Of a stretch of DNA of 64,000 nucleotides, positions 14,952 through 23,827 are shown one piece after another. The translations under genes were made by a program, and so were the position numbers. Source of the stretch: Mannheimia granulomatis (GTDB lineage: Bacteria > Pseudomonadota > Gammaproteobacteria > Enterobacterales > Pasteurellaceae); the NCBI RefSeq assembly GCF_011455695.1, contig NZ_CP015030.1:496001-560000 (forward strand). The letters are read 5' to 3'. Every line of letters begins with the position of its first letter. Position 1 is the stretch's first letter. Under the pieces are notes generated by a model. That model was not told the origin of the DNA. It ran no database searches and saw only the letters and a list, made by a program, of their open reading frames with translations.

Positions 14952-16514
14952 TTATGCTCGCCAATAACGCCGCTCATCCATTTCAAACTCACCGCTAAAG
15001 CCCCAGAAAGTTGCATTTTCGGCGGTAATGCGAATGTTGATGCCGAGTTTTTCGTCTGTGCTTGCTTCCACCAGCGATTTGCCCGTCCACGAAACCAAAT
15101 AGGCTCCGTTCGGCTGTTTTTCCATTGGGCATTTGTCTGCTTCGAAGCCCTCTTTACCCTGAATACTGATCGCCAATTTACCGCCTTCGGCAATGTCGGC
15201 CCAAATTTCCAGTTTTTCACCGTGGAATTTAAGCGGATTGATGCCAAACTCCATCGGCTTTCCGCTGTGGCGGGCGACTAAGCCGACAAATTTATTACGG
15301 TCCACATACGCCAAGCCTAGGCCGGTTTCACGCCAGTTGCGGTGGCGGCCACGACTGCCGGTGTAGTAAATACGATCAGTGCCCGCCGTCATTGCTGAAG
15401 CAAATTGAGAGGCACTGTCAAACTCACCGCCTAAGAATTTTTCCCGCCCTGCGCCGAACGGAATTAACACATTATTTTCCGGCACAGCACGGTTCCATTC
15501 AGTGAGATTGGTACTCCAATAGAGTTGCAATGTGTGGGTGTCGAAATCGATCTCGCCGATGTCGTCTTGTTTATATACTGAGGCAAAACCGAAATAGATG
15601 TCGTTGTACTCAAACACCGTCATTGAATAGACCTGATCTTCATAGCCGTTGCCACGCAAGATTTCCTCAAACGGCGACCAAGTGATGAAATCATCGCTTC
15701 TCGATTGTGCCACCACACGCAGGTTATTTGCCCACAGGCGGGTGGTTAAAATATATTGATTAGTCCGGCTGTCACGGAATACCGAGTTGTGGCAATCCGC
15801 CCCAAATTTGGTGTTGTTTTCCGGCCACTCGACAAGCGGTGAAAAATGCAAGCCGTCTTGCGAAAAGGCAACCGCCAGCTTTTTATTCTCTTCTTTACGT
15901 GTAATCAGCTTAAACCGTTTTTGTGGATCGGCCTCGTTCGGCTCATACAGCACGCCCGTACCTGCCACATCCAACATCAGCAAGTTATTCTCTTTGCTAC
16001 CCTCAAACTCGACAATGCCCAAATTCGGTTTTTCCCACACAATCCCATCTTTGGATCGGGCATAGGCCAGCCCGACTTTACGCTCCCCTTTGGTTGGGTA
16101 TTCGGTCTTCGCACGCTCGGCACGAGGCGTGCTTTGGGTCGGGTGTTTGGTAAAGAGGGTGTAGTAGCAGTGGTACACGCCGTGTTCGTCCAAAATCACG
16201 TTCGGGTAGCCGTTATCAATGCGAGGCTCCCACGCTTTCGGTGGGTTTTCAAATAAGCCGTCAATGAACATCGGGTTGTGGCTGTCTTTCTTCACTTCGC
16301 CCATTTTGAGCTTGGCATTTTTGGTGATATTGGCCGCATAAATGCCGTGATCAAAAGCGAAATAGTGCTTATAGGTGCGTTTTGCCGGCTTCGGTTCGGC
16401 AAATGCCCCTTTCACGTTAAAGCCTTGAGCAGAAGCGATTTTCGGTGCAACCGCAAGGGCGGCCGCACCACTGATGCCGAGCAACAAACTACGGCGGGAG
16501 AGTTGAATAGCCAT
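14952..16514 (-). CDS. Tat-exported GH32/GH43-like beta-propeller protein
   Basis: The 520-residue precursor opens with a twin-arginine signal, QLSRRSLLLGISGAAALAV, cleaved near ASAQG. The body has repeated beta-propeller features of GH32/GH43/GH68-type proteins (YPNVILDEHGVYHCYYT, AYARSKDGIVWEKPNLG, SRSDDFITWSPFEE). An acidic residue near the N-terminus and ED pairs are present, but catalytic residues cannot be assigned. The ATG at 16514 is supported by GAGGAG. It is divergent from the ABC importer across a 195-base region with a CRP site, suggesting a periplasmic glycan- or glycoside-processing partner (inference). Confidence 0.7.
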   Translation of the reverse strand: MAIQLSRRSLLLGISGAAALAVAPKIASAQGFNVKGAFAEPKPAKRTYKHYFAFDHGIYAANITKNAKLKMGEVKKDSHNPMFIDGLFENPPKAWEPRIDNGYPNVILDEHGVYHCYYTLFTKHPTQSTPRAERAKTEYPTKGERKVGLAYARSKDGIVWEKPNLGIVEFEGSKENNLLMLDVAGTGVLYEPNEADPQKRFKLITRKEENKKLAVAFSQDGLHFSPLVEWPENNTKFGADCHNSVFRDSRTNQYILTTRLWANNLRVVAQSRSDDFITWSPFEEILRGNGYEDQVYSMTVFEYNDIYFGFASVYKQDDIGEIDFDTHTLQLYWSTNLTEWNRAVPENNVLIPFGAGREKFLGGEFDSASQFASAMTAGTDRIYYTGSRGRHRNWRETGLGLAYVDRNKFVGLVARHSGKPMEFGINPLKFHGEKLEIWADIAEGGKLAISIQGKEGFEADKCPMEKQPNGAYLVSWTGKSLVEASTDEKLGINIRITAENATFWGFSGEFEMDERRYWRA

Positions 16515-16594
16515 AATAGACTCCTCTTGATGGTGGATCACAAGCGATCAGAATAGCCAAAAATTTTGTAAACACAATTCGCAGTGTCTCGTTT

Positions 16595-16610
16595 TGTGCA
16601 GTAGATCACA
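16595..16610. promoter_or_regulatory. CRP site between the Tat-exported gene and the ABC operon
   Basis: TGTGCAGTAGATCACA fits TGTGA-N6-TCACA in 9 of 10 core bases. It is 81 bases before one divergent start and 100 before the other and could control both, in line with catabolite regulation of uptake. Confidence 0.65.
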
Positions 16611-16709
16611 GTTTTGAGAAATTTTGAGTTTATTTATTAAATTCTAATGGCGTGAGACGAGAAGGTGGAGTAGGATAATTTTACACAAAACAGACAAGAG
16701 GGTTGAGCA

Positions 16710-17783
16710 ATGGCAAAACTTGAAATCAAAAATATCACCAAGAAATTCGGCGATTTTTACGCAGCGAACAATATTTCATTTACCGCTGAGGAGGGTGAGT
16801 TTGTCACCCTGCTCGGGCCGTCAGGGTGTGGGAAGACTTCACTTCTTAAACTGATAGCCGGTTTCCACGTTGCCGATGAGGGCGAAATTCTGATTGGCGG
16901 TAAGAATGTCAATTTCATTCCGCCGGAAAAACGCAACACGGCGATGTGCTTTCAGTCTTACGCTCTCTTTCCGCATCTGAATGTGTCGCACAATATCTGC
17001 TACGGCTTAAAGCAACGCAACATTGCGGTTGATGAGCAGAAAGCCCGCCTTGATGTCGCCATTCGTCAAATGGACTTAGAAATCCACCGCTTGAAACTGC
17101 CGAGCCAGCTTTCGGGCGGCCAGCAGCAACGGGTGGCGTTGGCACGGGCGATGGTGACTCGCCCCGATGTGATTTTGTTCGATGAGCCGCTCTCCAATCT
17201 CGATACAAAATTGCGTGAAAGTGTGCGGTTTGAGATCAAACAGCTCTCCAAACAGCACAATCTCACCAGTATTTATGTGACCCACGACCAAGCCGAAGCT
17301 TTGGCGATGTCGGATAAAATCATCGTGCTGAATAAAGGACGGATTGAGCAGATCGGCTCGCCACAGGAGATTTACCACCGCCCGATCAACCGCTTTGTGG
17401 CGGATTTTATCGGCATTACCAACATCGCCGAAGCGAGCGTACAAGCGGTCGGAAACGGTAAATATTTTGCAAAATCGGTATTTGGCGAGTTTGAAATTCA
17501 ATCGGACGCAGCTCCCCAAGCCGAGCGGGTCTATCTCTGCTTCCGACCTGAAAATGCGGAATTGGTGAGTAGTGATAGCGACAAACCGAACAAAATTACC
17601 GTGAAAGTCGCCCACACTGCCTTTATGGGCAATCTTACCGAAGTGCAGGGCGTGGTGAGTAACGGCGGGCAACAGCAAATGGTGCGGCTGCAACTGACTA
17701 AATTCCCACAACTCAATGCAGACGGCACGCTCACCTTCAGCATTGATCCGCAAGCGATTTGTTTCTTGGAGGCGGTGCAATGA
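16710..17783 (+). CDS. ABC importer ATP-binding protein (PotA/AfuC/FbpC-like)
   Basis: The 357-residue ATPase has Walker [10 protein letters not shown], signature [14 protein letters not shown], Walker [13 protein letters not shown], the H-loop THDQAEA, and a C-terminal TOBE-type regulatory region. It should energise the importer with the two permeases that follow, coupled by ATGA overlaps. The subfamily groups polyamine, iron, thiamine, 2-aminoethylphosphonate and sugar-phosphate importers, so the substrate is not fixed by sequence. Neighbouring phosphatase and phosphodiesterase genes favour an organophosphate or phosphate-derived solute (inference). Confidence 0.9.
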   Translation: MAKLEIKNITKKFGDFYAANNISFTAEEGEFVTLLGPSGCGKTSLLKLIAGFHVADEGEILIGGKNVNFIPPEKRNTAMCFQSYALFPHLNVSHNICYGLKQRNIAVDEQKARLDVAIRQMDLEIHRLKLPSQLSGGQQQRVALARAMVTRPDVILFDEPLSNLDTKLRESVRFEIKQLSKQHNLTSIYVTHDQAEALAMSDKIIVLNKGRIEQIGSPQEIYHRPINRFVADFIGITNIAEASVQAVGNGKYFAKSVFGEFEIQSDAAPQAERVYLCFRPENAELVSSDSDKPNKITVKVAHTAFMGNLTEVQGVVSNGGQQQMVRLQLTKFPQLNADGTLTFSIDPQAICFLEAVQ

Positions 17784-18649
17784 AAAGCCTGAGAAATGAT
17801 TTAAAAGCGTGGCTGCTGCTCGCCTCAGGTGTCGGCACGATTGTGGTGTTGATGGGGTCAACCTTCTACATTGTCGTGGCACAAAGTTTGGGGCTTTACA
17901 ATATGGGCGGCGAAGAGAGCCTGTTTACCCTTGCCCATTGGCAGAAAGTGCTGAATGACAGCGTATTTCACAAAGCCTACCTCTACTCGGTGAAAGTTGC
18001 CCTATTTGGGGCGTTGCTCTCCATTATTGCCGCTTACCCGATTGCGATTTGGCTGAGTAAACCGATGAAAGGCAAAATTGCCATTGTGACGATTTTGCGT
18101 GCACCAATGCTCGTGCCGGGTTTGGTGGCGGCGTTTTTGTTCATCAATATGATCTCCTATCACGGCATTTTGAACGAAGCCTTCGTTTGGCTCGGTATTT
18201 GGGACGAACCTAAAACCCTGCAAAATGATGAGTACGGCTGGGGCGTGATTATTTTGCAGATGTGGAAAAACATTCCGTTTGCGTTGATTTTGGTGGGTGG
18301 GGCGATTAACGGTATCCGTACCGATCTGCTCGATGCCGCCGCCAACCTCGGCTCTAATGCGTGGCAGCGTTTCCGCTATGTGATTTTCCCACTCAGTTTA
18401 GGTGCGGTGCAGGTGTCGTTTATCCTGATTTTTATCGGTGCACTCGGCGACTTTGCCTTTTACAGCATCGCTGGCCCACGGGATACCTACTCTCTGGCAA
18501 AACTGATGCAGATGACCGCCTATCAGTTTGAAGAGTGGAACCAAAGTGCGGTGATGGCACTGACGATCATGGCCACCTCAGCAGTTGCCACCGTGCTGAT
18601 TTCGCTGCTGATTAAACCGCTTGCAACCAAAAAAGGAGAGATCAAATGA
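17780..18649 (+). CDS. ABC importer permease 1
   Basis: About 289 residues with six hydrophobic segments and the permease coupling motif near DLLDAAANLGSNAWQRFRYVIFPLSLG, which contacts the ATPase. The ATG at 17780 overlaps the ATPase stop as ATGA; an upstream frame extension is within the ATPase gene. It pairs with the next gene to form the inner-membrane channel. Confidence 0.92.
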   Translation: MKSLRNDLKAWLLLASGVGTIVVLMGSTFYIVVAQSLGLYNMGGEESLFTLAHWQKVLNDSVFHKAYLYSVKVALFGALLSIIAAYPIAIWLSKPMKGKIAIVTILRAPMLVPGLVAAFLFINMISYHGILNEAFVWLGIWDEPKTLQNDEYGWGVIILQMWKNIPFALILVGGAINGIRTDLLDAAANLGSNAWQRFRYVIFPLSLGAVQVSFILIFIGALGDFAFYSIAGPRDTYSLAKLMQMTAYQFEEWNQSAVMALTIMATSAVATVLISLLIKPLATKKGEIK

Positions 18650-19485
18650 GTGTACAAACCAAAAACGGCAAGCTGATTGGGCGAATTGCACTCGGTTTGT
18701 TTATCTTCGGTAATGCGATTTGGCTATTTATTCCGTTTTTAATGGCAGGGTTGTGGTCGTTTGTTGATCCTGACCACCCGTGGGCGTACCCCGATATGTT
18801 CCCGCAGTCGCTCTCCTTTGAACGCTGGATCAGCGTGTGGCAGAACACCTCGCTGCCGGAGGCGATGTTAAACAGTTACACCATTGCCCCAACGGTGGCG
18901 GCGATTGCGATTTTATTGGCGATTCCGACCGCTTACGCTTTCGGGCGGATGGAGTTTCGTGGCAAGCGGATTGCCGAGCTGCTCACCCTCATTCCGCTGG
19001 TGATCCCGGGGATGATTATCGCCCTGTTTTTCAGCCGAATGCTGCTGGATTTAAACATCGGCAGCCCGTTTGTCGGGATTGTGATCGGTCATACGGTAAT
19101 GACGTTGCCTTATGCGATCCGCATTCTCTCGGCAGGTTTTGCTTCTGTGCCGCAAGATCTGATTGATGCCAGCCGTGATTTGGGCGCAAGCAAGCTTACC
19201 ACTTTCAAAGATGCCTATCTGCCGATGCTCAAACCGAGCTTTTTAGCGGCGATTATTTTCTGCCTAGTGAAAAGTATCGAGGAGTTTTCGATTTCGTTTG
19301 TGATCGGCTCGCCGGATTTCATCACCGTACCGACCATTCTCTACTCTTTCTTAGGCTACTCGTTTATCCGCCCGAATGCGGCAGTAGTTTCGCTGATTTT
19401 ACTTGTGCCGAACATCTTGCTGATGATGTTGATCGAGAAATTGCTGAAAGGGAACTATTTATCGCAGTCGAACGGCAAGGGATGA
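18646..19485 (+). CDS. ABC importer permease 2
   Basis: A 279-residue inner-membrane protein with six predicted helices and the coupling motif PQDLIDASRDLGASKLTTFKD. It overlaps permease 1 by ATGA. Together they are of the PotB/PotC or AfuB type. The operon is interrupted after this gene by 150 bases and the phosphatase gene before the binding-protein gene appears. Confidence 0.93.
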   Translation: MSVQTKNGKLIGRIALGLFIFGNAIWLFIPFLMAGLWSFVDPDHPWAYPDMFPQSLSFERWISVWQNTSLPEAMLNSYTIAPTVAAIAILLAIPTAYAFGRMEFRGKRIAELLTLIPLVIPGMIIALFFSRMLLDLNIGSPFVGIVIGHTVMTLPYAIRILSAGFASVPQDLIDASRDLGASKLTTFKDAYLPMLKPSFLAAIIFCLVKSIEEFSISFVIGSPDFITVPTILYSFLGYSFIRPNAAVVSLILLVPNILLMMLIEKLLKGNYLSQSNGKG

Positions 19486-19511
19486 TTTGGCAAAGATGAT
19501 GCTTGACACAT

Positions 19512-19562
19512 TCTGCCCCCGCTTGTGGGGGAAGTGAGTGAGCGTAGCGAACCCGAAGGGGG
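19512..19562 (+). other. GC-rich hairpin after permease 2
   Basis: CCCCC and GGGGG blocks (TGCCCCCGCTTGTGGGGG, then CCGAAGGGGGC) can form one of two alternative stems. There is no T-run, so it looks like an RNA-stability or attenuation element rather than a terminator. Confidence 0.4.
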
Positions 19563-19581
19563 CTTTGCAGAATTAACATCA

Positions 19582-19628
19582 ACAAGCGGTACCATTCCGC
19601 CAAAAATTTACCAAACCCACAGAGGAGA
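19582..19628 (+). repeat. 47-bp direct repeat, copy 1 (before phosphatase gene)
   Basis: This copy and 20496-20542 are equal in length and match at 43 of 47 positions. Each holds the uptake word ACAAGCGGT, the string ATTCCGCCAAAAATTTACC and the ribosome-binding site AGAGGAGA, ending 7 and 6 bases before the next ATG. Confidence 0.9.
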
Positions 19629-19635
19629 TTATCCG

Positions 19636-20460
19636 ATGAAAAAACGCAACACATTACTTATGGCATTATTTGCTGTCTCATTGACCGCTTGCAGTCATAC
19701 GCAAACGGCTATTGATTACACGGCAGAGGCAAATGCCCAATTACAGCAACAGACAATGCTGGCGGTGAACTGGGTGCAGCAGTCGGGCGAGTATGACGCA
19801 CTTGCCTATCAAGCATTTAACAGTGCAAAGCAGGCGTTTGATCAGGCCAAAGTGAAAAAGGGCAAGAAAAAAGCGGTGGTGGTCGATCTCGATGAAACGA
19901 TGATCGACAACAGTGCCTACGCCGGTTGGCAGATAGCTCAAGGTAAACCGCACAGCTCGGCGGATTGGGTGCGTTGGACACACGCCCGACAAGCTACAGC
20001 CATTGCCGGTGCGGTGGAGTTCAACAACTATGTGAACCGCCACGGCGGTAAGGTGTTTTATGTCTCCAACCGCAGCGAGAAGGAGTCTAAACAGGCAACG
20101 GCAGACAATCTGGTGCAGCTCGGTTTCAGCGGTGTGGACGATCTGAGCTTGCTGCTCAAACAGGATAAATCCGCCAAAGCCGCACGCTTTGCTCAAATTA
20201 CCGAGAAGGGCTATGAGATTGTGCTGTTTATCGGCGATAACCTTAACGATTTCGGCGATCAGTTCTATGGAAAATCGAATGCCGAACGTAAAGCGGTGGT
20301 GGCCGAGCAGCAAGCCGAATTTGGCCGCCGCTTTATCGTGCTGCCGAACCCGACCTACGGGGATTGGGAGGGCGCACTTGGCAAGGATTACCGTAAAGCC
20401 GATGCCAACGGCAAAATGCAAATCCGTGCTAACTCGTTAAACGCGTGGGACGGGCAGTAA
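19636..20460 (+). CDS. hel: e(P4)-type class C acid phosphatase lipoprotein
   Basis: The 274-residue protein has a lipoprotein signal with lipobox LTAC (Cys19) and the class C phosphatase motifs: D84-x-D86 in VVVDLDETMIDN, the FYVSNR segment and the GDNLNDF motif. It closely resembles H. influenzae e(P4), an outer-membrane 5'-nucleotidase/phosphatase used in NAD and phosphomonoester utilisation. AGAGGAGA supports the start at 19636. Unusually it sits inside an ABC operon, between permease and binding protein, flanked by 47-bp repeats. It may release the solute that the importer takes up. Confidence 0.93.
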   Translation: MKKRNTLLMALFAVSLTACSHTQTAIDYTAEANAQLQQQTMLAVNWVQQSGEYDALAYQAFNSAKQAFDQAKVKKGKKKAVVVDLDETMIDNSAYAGWQIAQGKPHSSADWVRWTHARQATAIAGAVEFNNYVNRHGGKVFYVSNRSEKESKQATADNLVQLGFSGVDDLSLLLKQDKSAKAARFAQITEKGYEIVLFIGDNLNDFGDQFYGKSNAERKAVVAEQQAEFGRRFIVLPNPTYGDWEGALGKDYRKADANGKMQIRANSLNAWDGQ

Positions 20461-20495
20461 GCTTTCAATGCCGCCTTACAGCGTGGCATTCACTG

Positions 20496-20542
20496 ACAAG
20501 CGGTGTTATTCCGCCAAAAATTTACCAAACCAACAGAGGAGA
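20496..20542 (+). repeat. 47-bp direct repeat, copy 2 (before binding-protein gene)
   Basis: Second copy of the repeat at 19582-19628, carrying the same uptake word and ribosome-binding site. The two copies are 914 bases apart and exactly bracket the phosphatase gene. Confidence 0.9.
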
Positions 20543-20548
20543 AACTCT

Positions 20549-21625
20549 ATGAAAACCTTAACCAAACTGGCCCTAGCAAGCCTTGCGACTGTCGCTTTTT
20601 CCACGTCTTATGCCAACGAGCTTGCCGGCAAATCGTGGAGTGAGATTGAAGCACAAGCGAAAAAAGAGGGCAACGTGACCGTGAGTATCTGGTATTTGCA
20701 ACCGCAATTCCGTACCTTTGTGAAGCAGTTTGAACAAGAGTACGGCATTAAGGTGAAAATTCCGGAAGGCACGCTTGACGGCAATATCAACAAGCTGTTT
20801 GCCGAGCAGAACCAAGCCAAAGGCAAAATGGACGTGGTGGCGTTCGGTGCTGAAAAATTGCCATCGATTGTGAAAGCCGGTGCATTGGCGGAAATCAACC
20901 AAATGCCGGAATTTCCGACTTTAAACCACAGCCTACAAGGGGTAGATTTCGGAAATTATGCGGTCGGTTTCTGGGGAAATCAGACCGGCTTTGCCTACGA
21001 TCCGCTTAAAATCAGCGAAGACAAACTGCCGCAAAGCTGGCAGGATTTAGAGGTTTACATCAAAGCCAATCCGAAAAAATTCGGTTACTCGGATCCAAAC
21101 GGCGGTGGTTCGGGCGGGGCGTTTATTCAGCGTGCGTCCGTCAATATCAGCGGCGAATATGACTACCGCAACACCGAGCCAACGCCGGAGCAGATCGCCA
21201 AATGGGAGAAAACGTGGCAATGGTTTGTGGATAATAAAGCAAATTTAACCCGCACGTCGTCTAACGCCGATAGCCTAACCCGTTTGAATGACGGCGAGTT
21301 GGATATTGTGGCGGCGTGGCAGGATCACCTGTTCAGCCTGCAAAAACAGGGGGCGATTACACCACGCCTGAAATTCTATGTGCCGCAATTCGGTATGCCG
21401 GGTGGCGGTAACGTGCTGGCGGTGGCAAAAAATGCCCCAAATCCGGCCGCTTCACTGGTCTTTATTAACTGGATGGCTTCCCGCCCAACCCAAGATAAAT
21501 TGGCGGCAGAACTCGGTTCACGCCCGTTAGACAAAGCCTCCGGCGAGCAAGGCGTACATTCTTTCTCGCATCTTTGGTCAAAAGCCCAAACAGCGGCATT
21601 TACGAAAGAGGTGATTTCGCGTTAA
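20549..21625 (+). CDS. Periplasmic solute-binding protein (family 1) of the ABC importer
   Basis: The 358-residue precursor has a Sec signal (KLALASLATVAFSTSYA) and a two-lobe binding-protein body (GNVTVSIWYLQPQFRTFVKQFEQEYGIKV is the usual start; AAWQDHLFSLQKQG and VLAVAKNAPNPAASLVFINWM follow). It delivers solute to the permeases encoded upstream. Relatives bind polyamines, thiamine, iron or phosphorylated small molecules; this one cannot be assigned. AGAGGAGA fixes the start at 20549. It ends at a strong terminator. Confidence 0.9.
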   Translation: MKTLTKLALASLATVAFSTSYANELAGKSWSEIEAQAKKEGNVTVSIWYLQPQFRTFVKQFEQEYGIKVKIPEGTLDGNINKLFAEQNQAKGKMDVVAFGAEKLPSIVKAGALAEINQMPEFPTLNHSLQGVDFGNYAVGFWGNQTGFAYDPLKISEDKLPQSWQDLEVYIKANPKKFGYSDPNGGGSGGAFIQRASVNISGEYDYRNTEPTPEQIAKWEKTWQWFVDNKANLTRTSSNADSLTRLNDGELDIVAAWQDHLFSLQKQGAITPRLKFYVPQFGMPGGGNVLAVAKNAPNPAASLVFINWMASRPTQDKLAAELGSRPLDKASGEQGVHSFSHLWSKAQTAAFTKEVISR

Positions 21626-21641
21626 AATTTAGCTAAATGCC

Positions 21642-21665
21642 AAGGGGGCGTACCCCCCTTTTTCT
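21642..21665 (+). terminator. Terminator of the ABC/phosphatase operon
   Basis: AAGGGGG and CCCCCTT pair around a short loop and are followed by TTTC. It lies 16 bases after the binding-protein stop. Confidence 0.85.
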
Positions 21666-21679
21666 TTGCTAAGAACACC

Positions 21680-22792
21680 GTGAATACTATGACAATCCAT
21701 TCGCCGATCCAACAACTGCGTGCCAGCCACCGCCTTTTACTCAAACTAATTCGCCAACATACGCCCTCTCGTGCCGAACTTAGCCAACTTTCCGGCTTAA
21801 CGCCGGGGGCGATTACCCAATATTGTGATCAACTTTTTGAATTGGGGCTGATTAAAAACGGCGATAAAATAGAAGGTAAGCGTGGTACGGCATCTTACTA
21901 CCTCACCTTAAATCCGGCCGCTTGTTATGCATTAGGCATTACTTTTTCGGTAGATGTGTTCTATTTAGCGATAGTGGATTTCAGCGGAAAATGTGTCTAT
22001 TCGCACACTGTGCCTTACCAATCGGAAAATGATTTTGAGGCAACGATAGCACAAGTCAAGCAGAGCATTTATAGCACGCTTACTGCGCAAGGCATCGCTG
22101 AAGCACAAGTGATCGGTGTGGGTTATGCCATTCCGGGCTATATTCAGGATGACGGCTCCTATTCGGCAGCGTGGCTGCCGATGATGCAGCAAGGGCCGAA
22201 TTTACAGGCTGTGTTTGAGGCGGAAATCGGCTTAAAAGCGTGGGTAGAAAATAATATTAATGCGATTACGATTGGCGAATACTATTCGGGGCTGTGGAAT
22301 CAAATTGAAGATATGGTGGTGATCAGTGCTGATTTTGGCGTGGGAGCAGGGATTATTTCGCAAGGGCAGTTAGTGGCAGGCGGATTTGGTAATGCCGGTG
22401 AAATTGGAATGTTCTTCCCGCAGCAACGCAACCGTCCCAGCTGGCGGGATCTCTTACTGCAACTTCAGCAGCACGGCTTTTCCGAGGCCGATTTACCGCA
22501 GCTCCTCCGCCAACGTCCTCCGTTGTTGGAAAGTTGGCTCACACAGGCAAAACAGCAGCTACTGTTTTTAGTGACTTCGGCAACGGCATGGCTTGACCCG
22601 AAAGTGATTGTGATCACCGGCTTGCTGCCAGCTGAAATCGTCAGTGAAATCATCGAATACATCCGCCACGCTGACAGCTTTACCGCTTATCCGAATAAAC
22701 CGCATCCGCTACTAAGCAGCTCTCGTCTGGAAAAAGAGCAGACCGCTATTGGCACGGCATTACTGCCGATTTATCATCTGTTTAATGATTGA
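21680..22792 (+). CDS. ROK-family transcriptional regulator (NagC/Mlc-like)
   Basis: The 370-residue protein has an N-terminal winged helix (LLLKLIRQHTPSRAELSQLSGL is its start) and a ROK ATPase-like sensor domain with ADFGVGAGIISQGQ and GGFGNAGEIGMFF. The zinc-binding cysteines of typical ROK proteins are not evident. A GTG at 21680 has AAGA at suitable spacing; an ATG at 21689 is the alternative. It follows the ABC operon and precedes the phosphodiesterase gene and is the obvious local regulator. The ligand is unknown. Confidence 0.85.
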   Translation: MNTMTIHSPIQQLRASHRLLLKLIRQHTPSRAELSQLSGLTPGAITQYCDQLFELGLIKNGDKIEGKRGTASYYLTLNPAACYALGITFSVDVFYLAIVDFSGKCVYSHTVPYQSENDFEATIAQVKQSIYSTLTAQGIAEAQVIGVGYAIPGYIQDDGSYSAAWLPMMQQGPNLQAVFEAEIGLKAWVENNINAITIGEYYSGLWNQIEDMVVISADFGVGAGIISQGQLVAGGFGNAGEIGMFFPQQRNRPSWRDLLLQLQQHGFSEADLPQLLRQRPPLLESWLTQAKQQLLFLVTSATAWLDPKVIVITGLLPAEIVSEIIEYIRHADSFTAYPNKPHPLLSSSRLEKEQTAIGTALLPIYHLFND

Positions 22793-22926
22793 ACGTAGAG
22801 GGCAGCTTGTTGCATCCTAAATACAAGCGATCATTTTGCTCAAAAAATTTGCAAATTACTTGCATATTTAGTGTAAAGGACTAAAATCTCTTGTGAATTT
22901 AAATTTTAAAATCAAAAGGGGTTCCT
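22793..22926 (+). other. Promoter region of the phosphodiesterase gene
   Basis: An AT-rich 134-base gap with a degenerate uptake word (ACAAGCGATC near 22823) and AAAAGGGG before the ATG. No strong promoter match stands out. Confidence 0.35.
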
Positions 22927-23817
22927 ATGACTTTCGACTTTCACTCTGCCAAACGCGGCATTATCTTAGCAAATCCGCATCGCGGCTACTGTACCCAATT
23001 CCCCGAAAATACGATGCCGGCTTTTCAGGCAGTGTTGGATAATGGCTTACATACGATAGAAATTGACACGGTAATGACCGCAGACGAGCAGTTTGTGGTG
23101 ATTCACGATACCACGATTGATCGCACTTCAAACGGAACAGGCTATGTGGAGCAGATGACGCTCTCAGAGCTTAAACAGTACGATTTTGGCTGCTATTTCG
23201 GCGAAGCGTTTAAAAATACCCCGATTCCTGAGTTGAGAGAAGTGTTGAAATGGGCAGTAGAAAATGGTGTGGGTTTAGTTGTTGAACTCAAACAACGCCG
23301 CAACCACGCTCGTTGCGCTGAAGTATTAGCCAATTTATTTCGTGAGACGGGCTCGGTGGATAACGTGATTTTGCTTGGCTTCGACCACGTGCTGCTCAAC
23401 CGTGTCAAAACTTTATTACCACAAACCAAAATCCAAGTCGTAACCCTTGCCCGTTATCAAAATCAGCTGCAAGCGGTGCTTGGCTCGAATGCCGATAGTG
23501 TTTGCTGTGAATATCATTTTGTAGCGAAGGAGGATTTAATCGCTTACAAAAATGCCGGCCTTACCACCCGCTTGTTCTTGCATTCTGCCAAGCCGGGCGA
23601 AATCCTCTCTACCACCCAACGCTATAATGAAAAATATGGCTACGATGCCGAAAGCGAAATTATTGAGTGGCTGCGTGAGGGCTTGATTGATATGCTCAGC
23701 CACGATGATATTGGCTATTTAAAATCAATGATTGAAAGGGCTGGTAAAGTTAAAAGCGAGCGAGATAATTGCGATGAAAAAAGCGAGATAATTAGATCTC
23801 GCTTTTATTGCACATAG
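22927..23817 (+). CDS. ugpQ: Glycerophosphodiester phosphodiesterase (cytoplasmic, UgpQ-like)
   Basis: The TIM-barrel enzyme splits glycerophosphodiesters into glycerol-3-phosphate and an alcohol. Motifs: H18-R19-G20 in NPHRGY, PENT, the metal pair E45-x-D47 (EIDTV) and H60 in VIHDTTIDRTSNGTG. There is no signal peptide, which points to a cytoplasmic UgpQ type rather than periplasmic GlpQ. The last 25 residues are odd: they are read through a perfect intrinsic-terminator hairpin (23779-23806). The natural stop may have been lost, perhaps by insertion of the neighbouring prophage. Confidence 0.9.
   Translation: MTFDFHSAKRGIILANPHRGYCTQFPENTMPAFQAVLDNGLHTIEIDTVMTADEQFVVIHDTTIDRTSNGTGYVEQMTLSELKQYDFGCYFGEAFKNTPIPELREVLKWAVENGVGLVVELKQRRNHARCAEVLANLFRETGSVDNVILLGFDHVLLNRVKTLLPQTKIQVVTLARYQNQLQAVLGSNADSVCCEYHFVAKEDLIAYKNAGLTTRLFLHSAKPGEILSTTQRYNEKYGYDAESEIIEWLREGLIDMLSHDDIGYLKSMIERAGKVKSERDNCDEKSEIIRSRFYCT
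23779..23806 (+). terminator. Hairpin terminator inside the 3' end of the phosphodiesterase frame
   Basis: An 11-bp perfect stem (AAAAGCGAGAT/ATCTCGCTTTT) with a 6-base loop. It overlaps the last codons of the frame. GCGAGATAATT occurs both here (23783) and 23 bases earlier (23760). Confidence 0.75.
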
Positions 23818-23827
23818 AGAAATATCT

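Noticed and set aside
15846-16256. 136-codon plus-strand frame over the Tat-exported gene
   Set aside because: Antisense shadow; the minus-strand gene has a Tat signal and ribosome-binding site.
17076-17882. 268-codon minus-strand frame over the ABC ATPase gene
   Set aside because: It mirrors a certain gene with clear ATPase motifs; its His- and Leu-rich composition is typical of an antisense shadow.
19741-20421. 226-codon minus-strand frame over the phosphatase gene
   Set aside because: Antisense shadow of the e(P4)-type gene, with no ribosome-binding site or recognisable domain.
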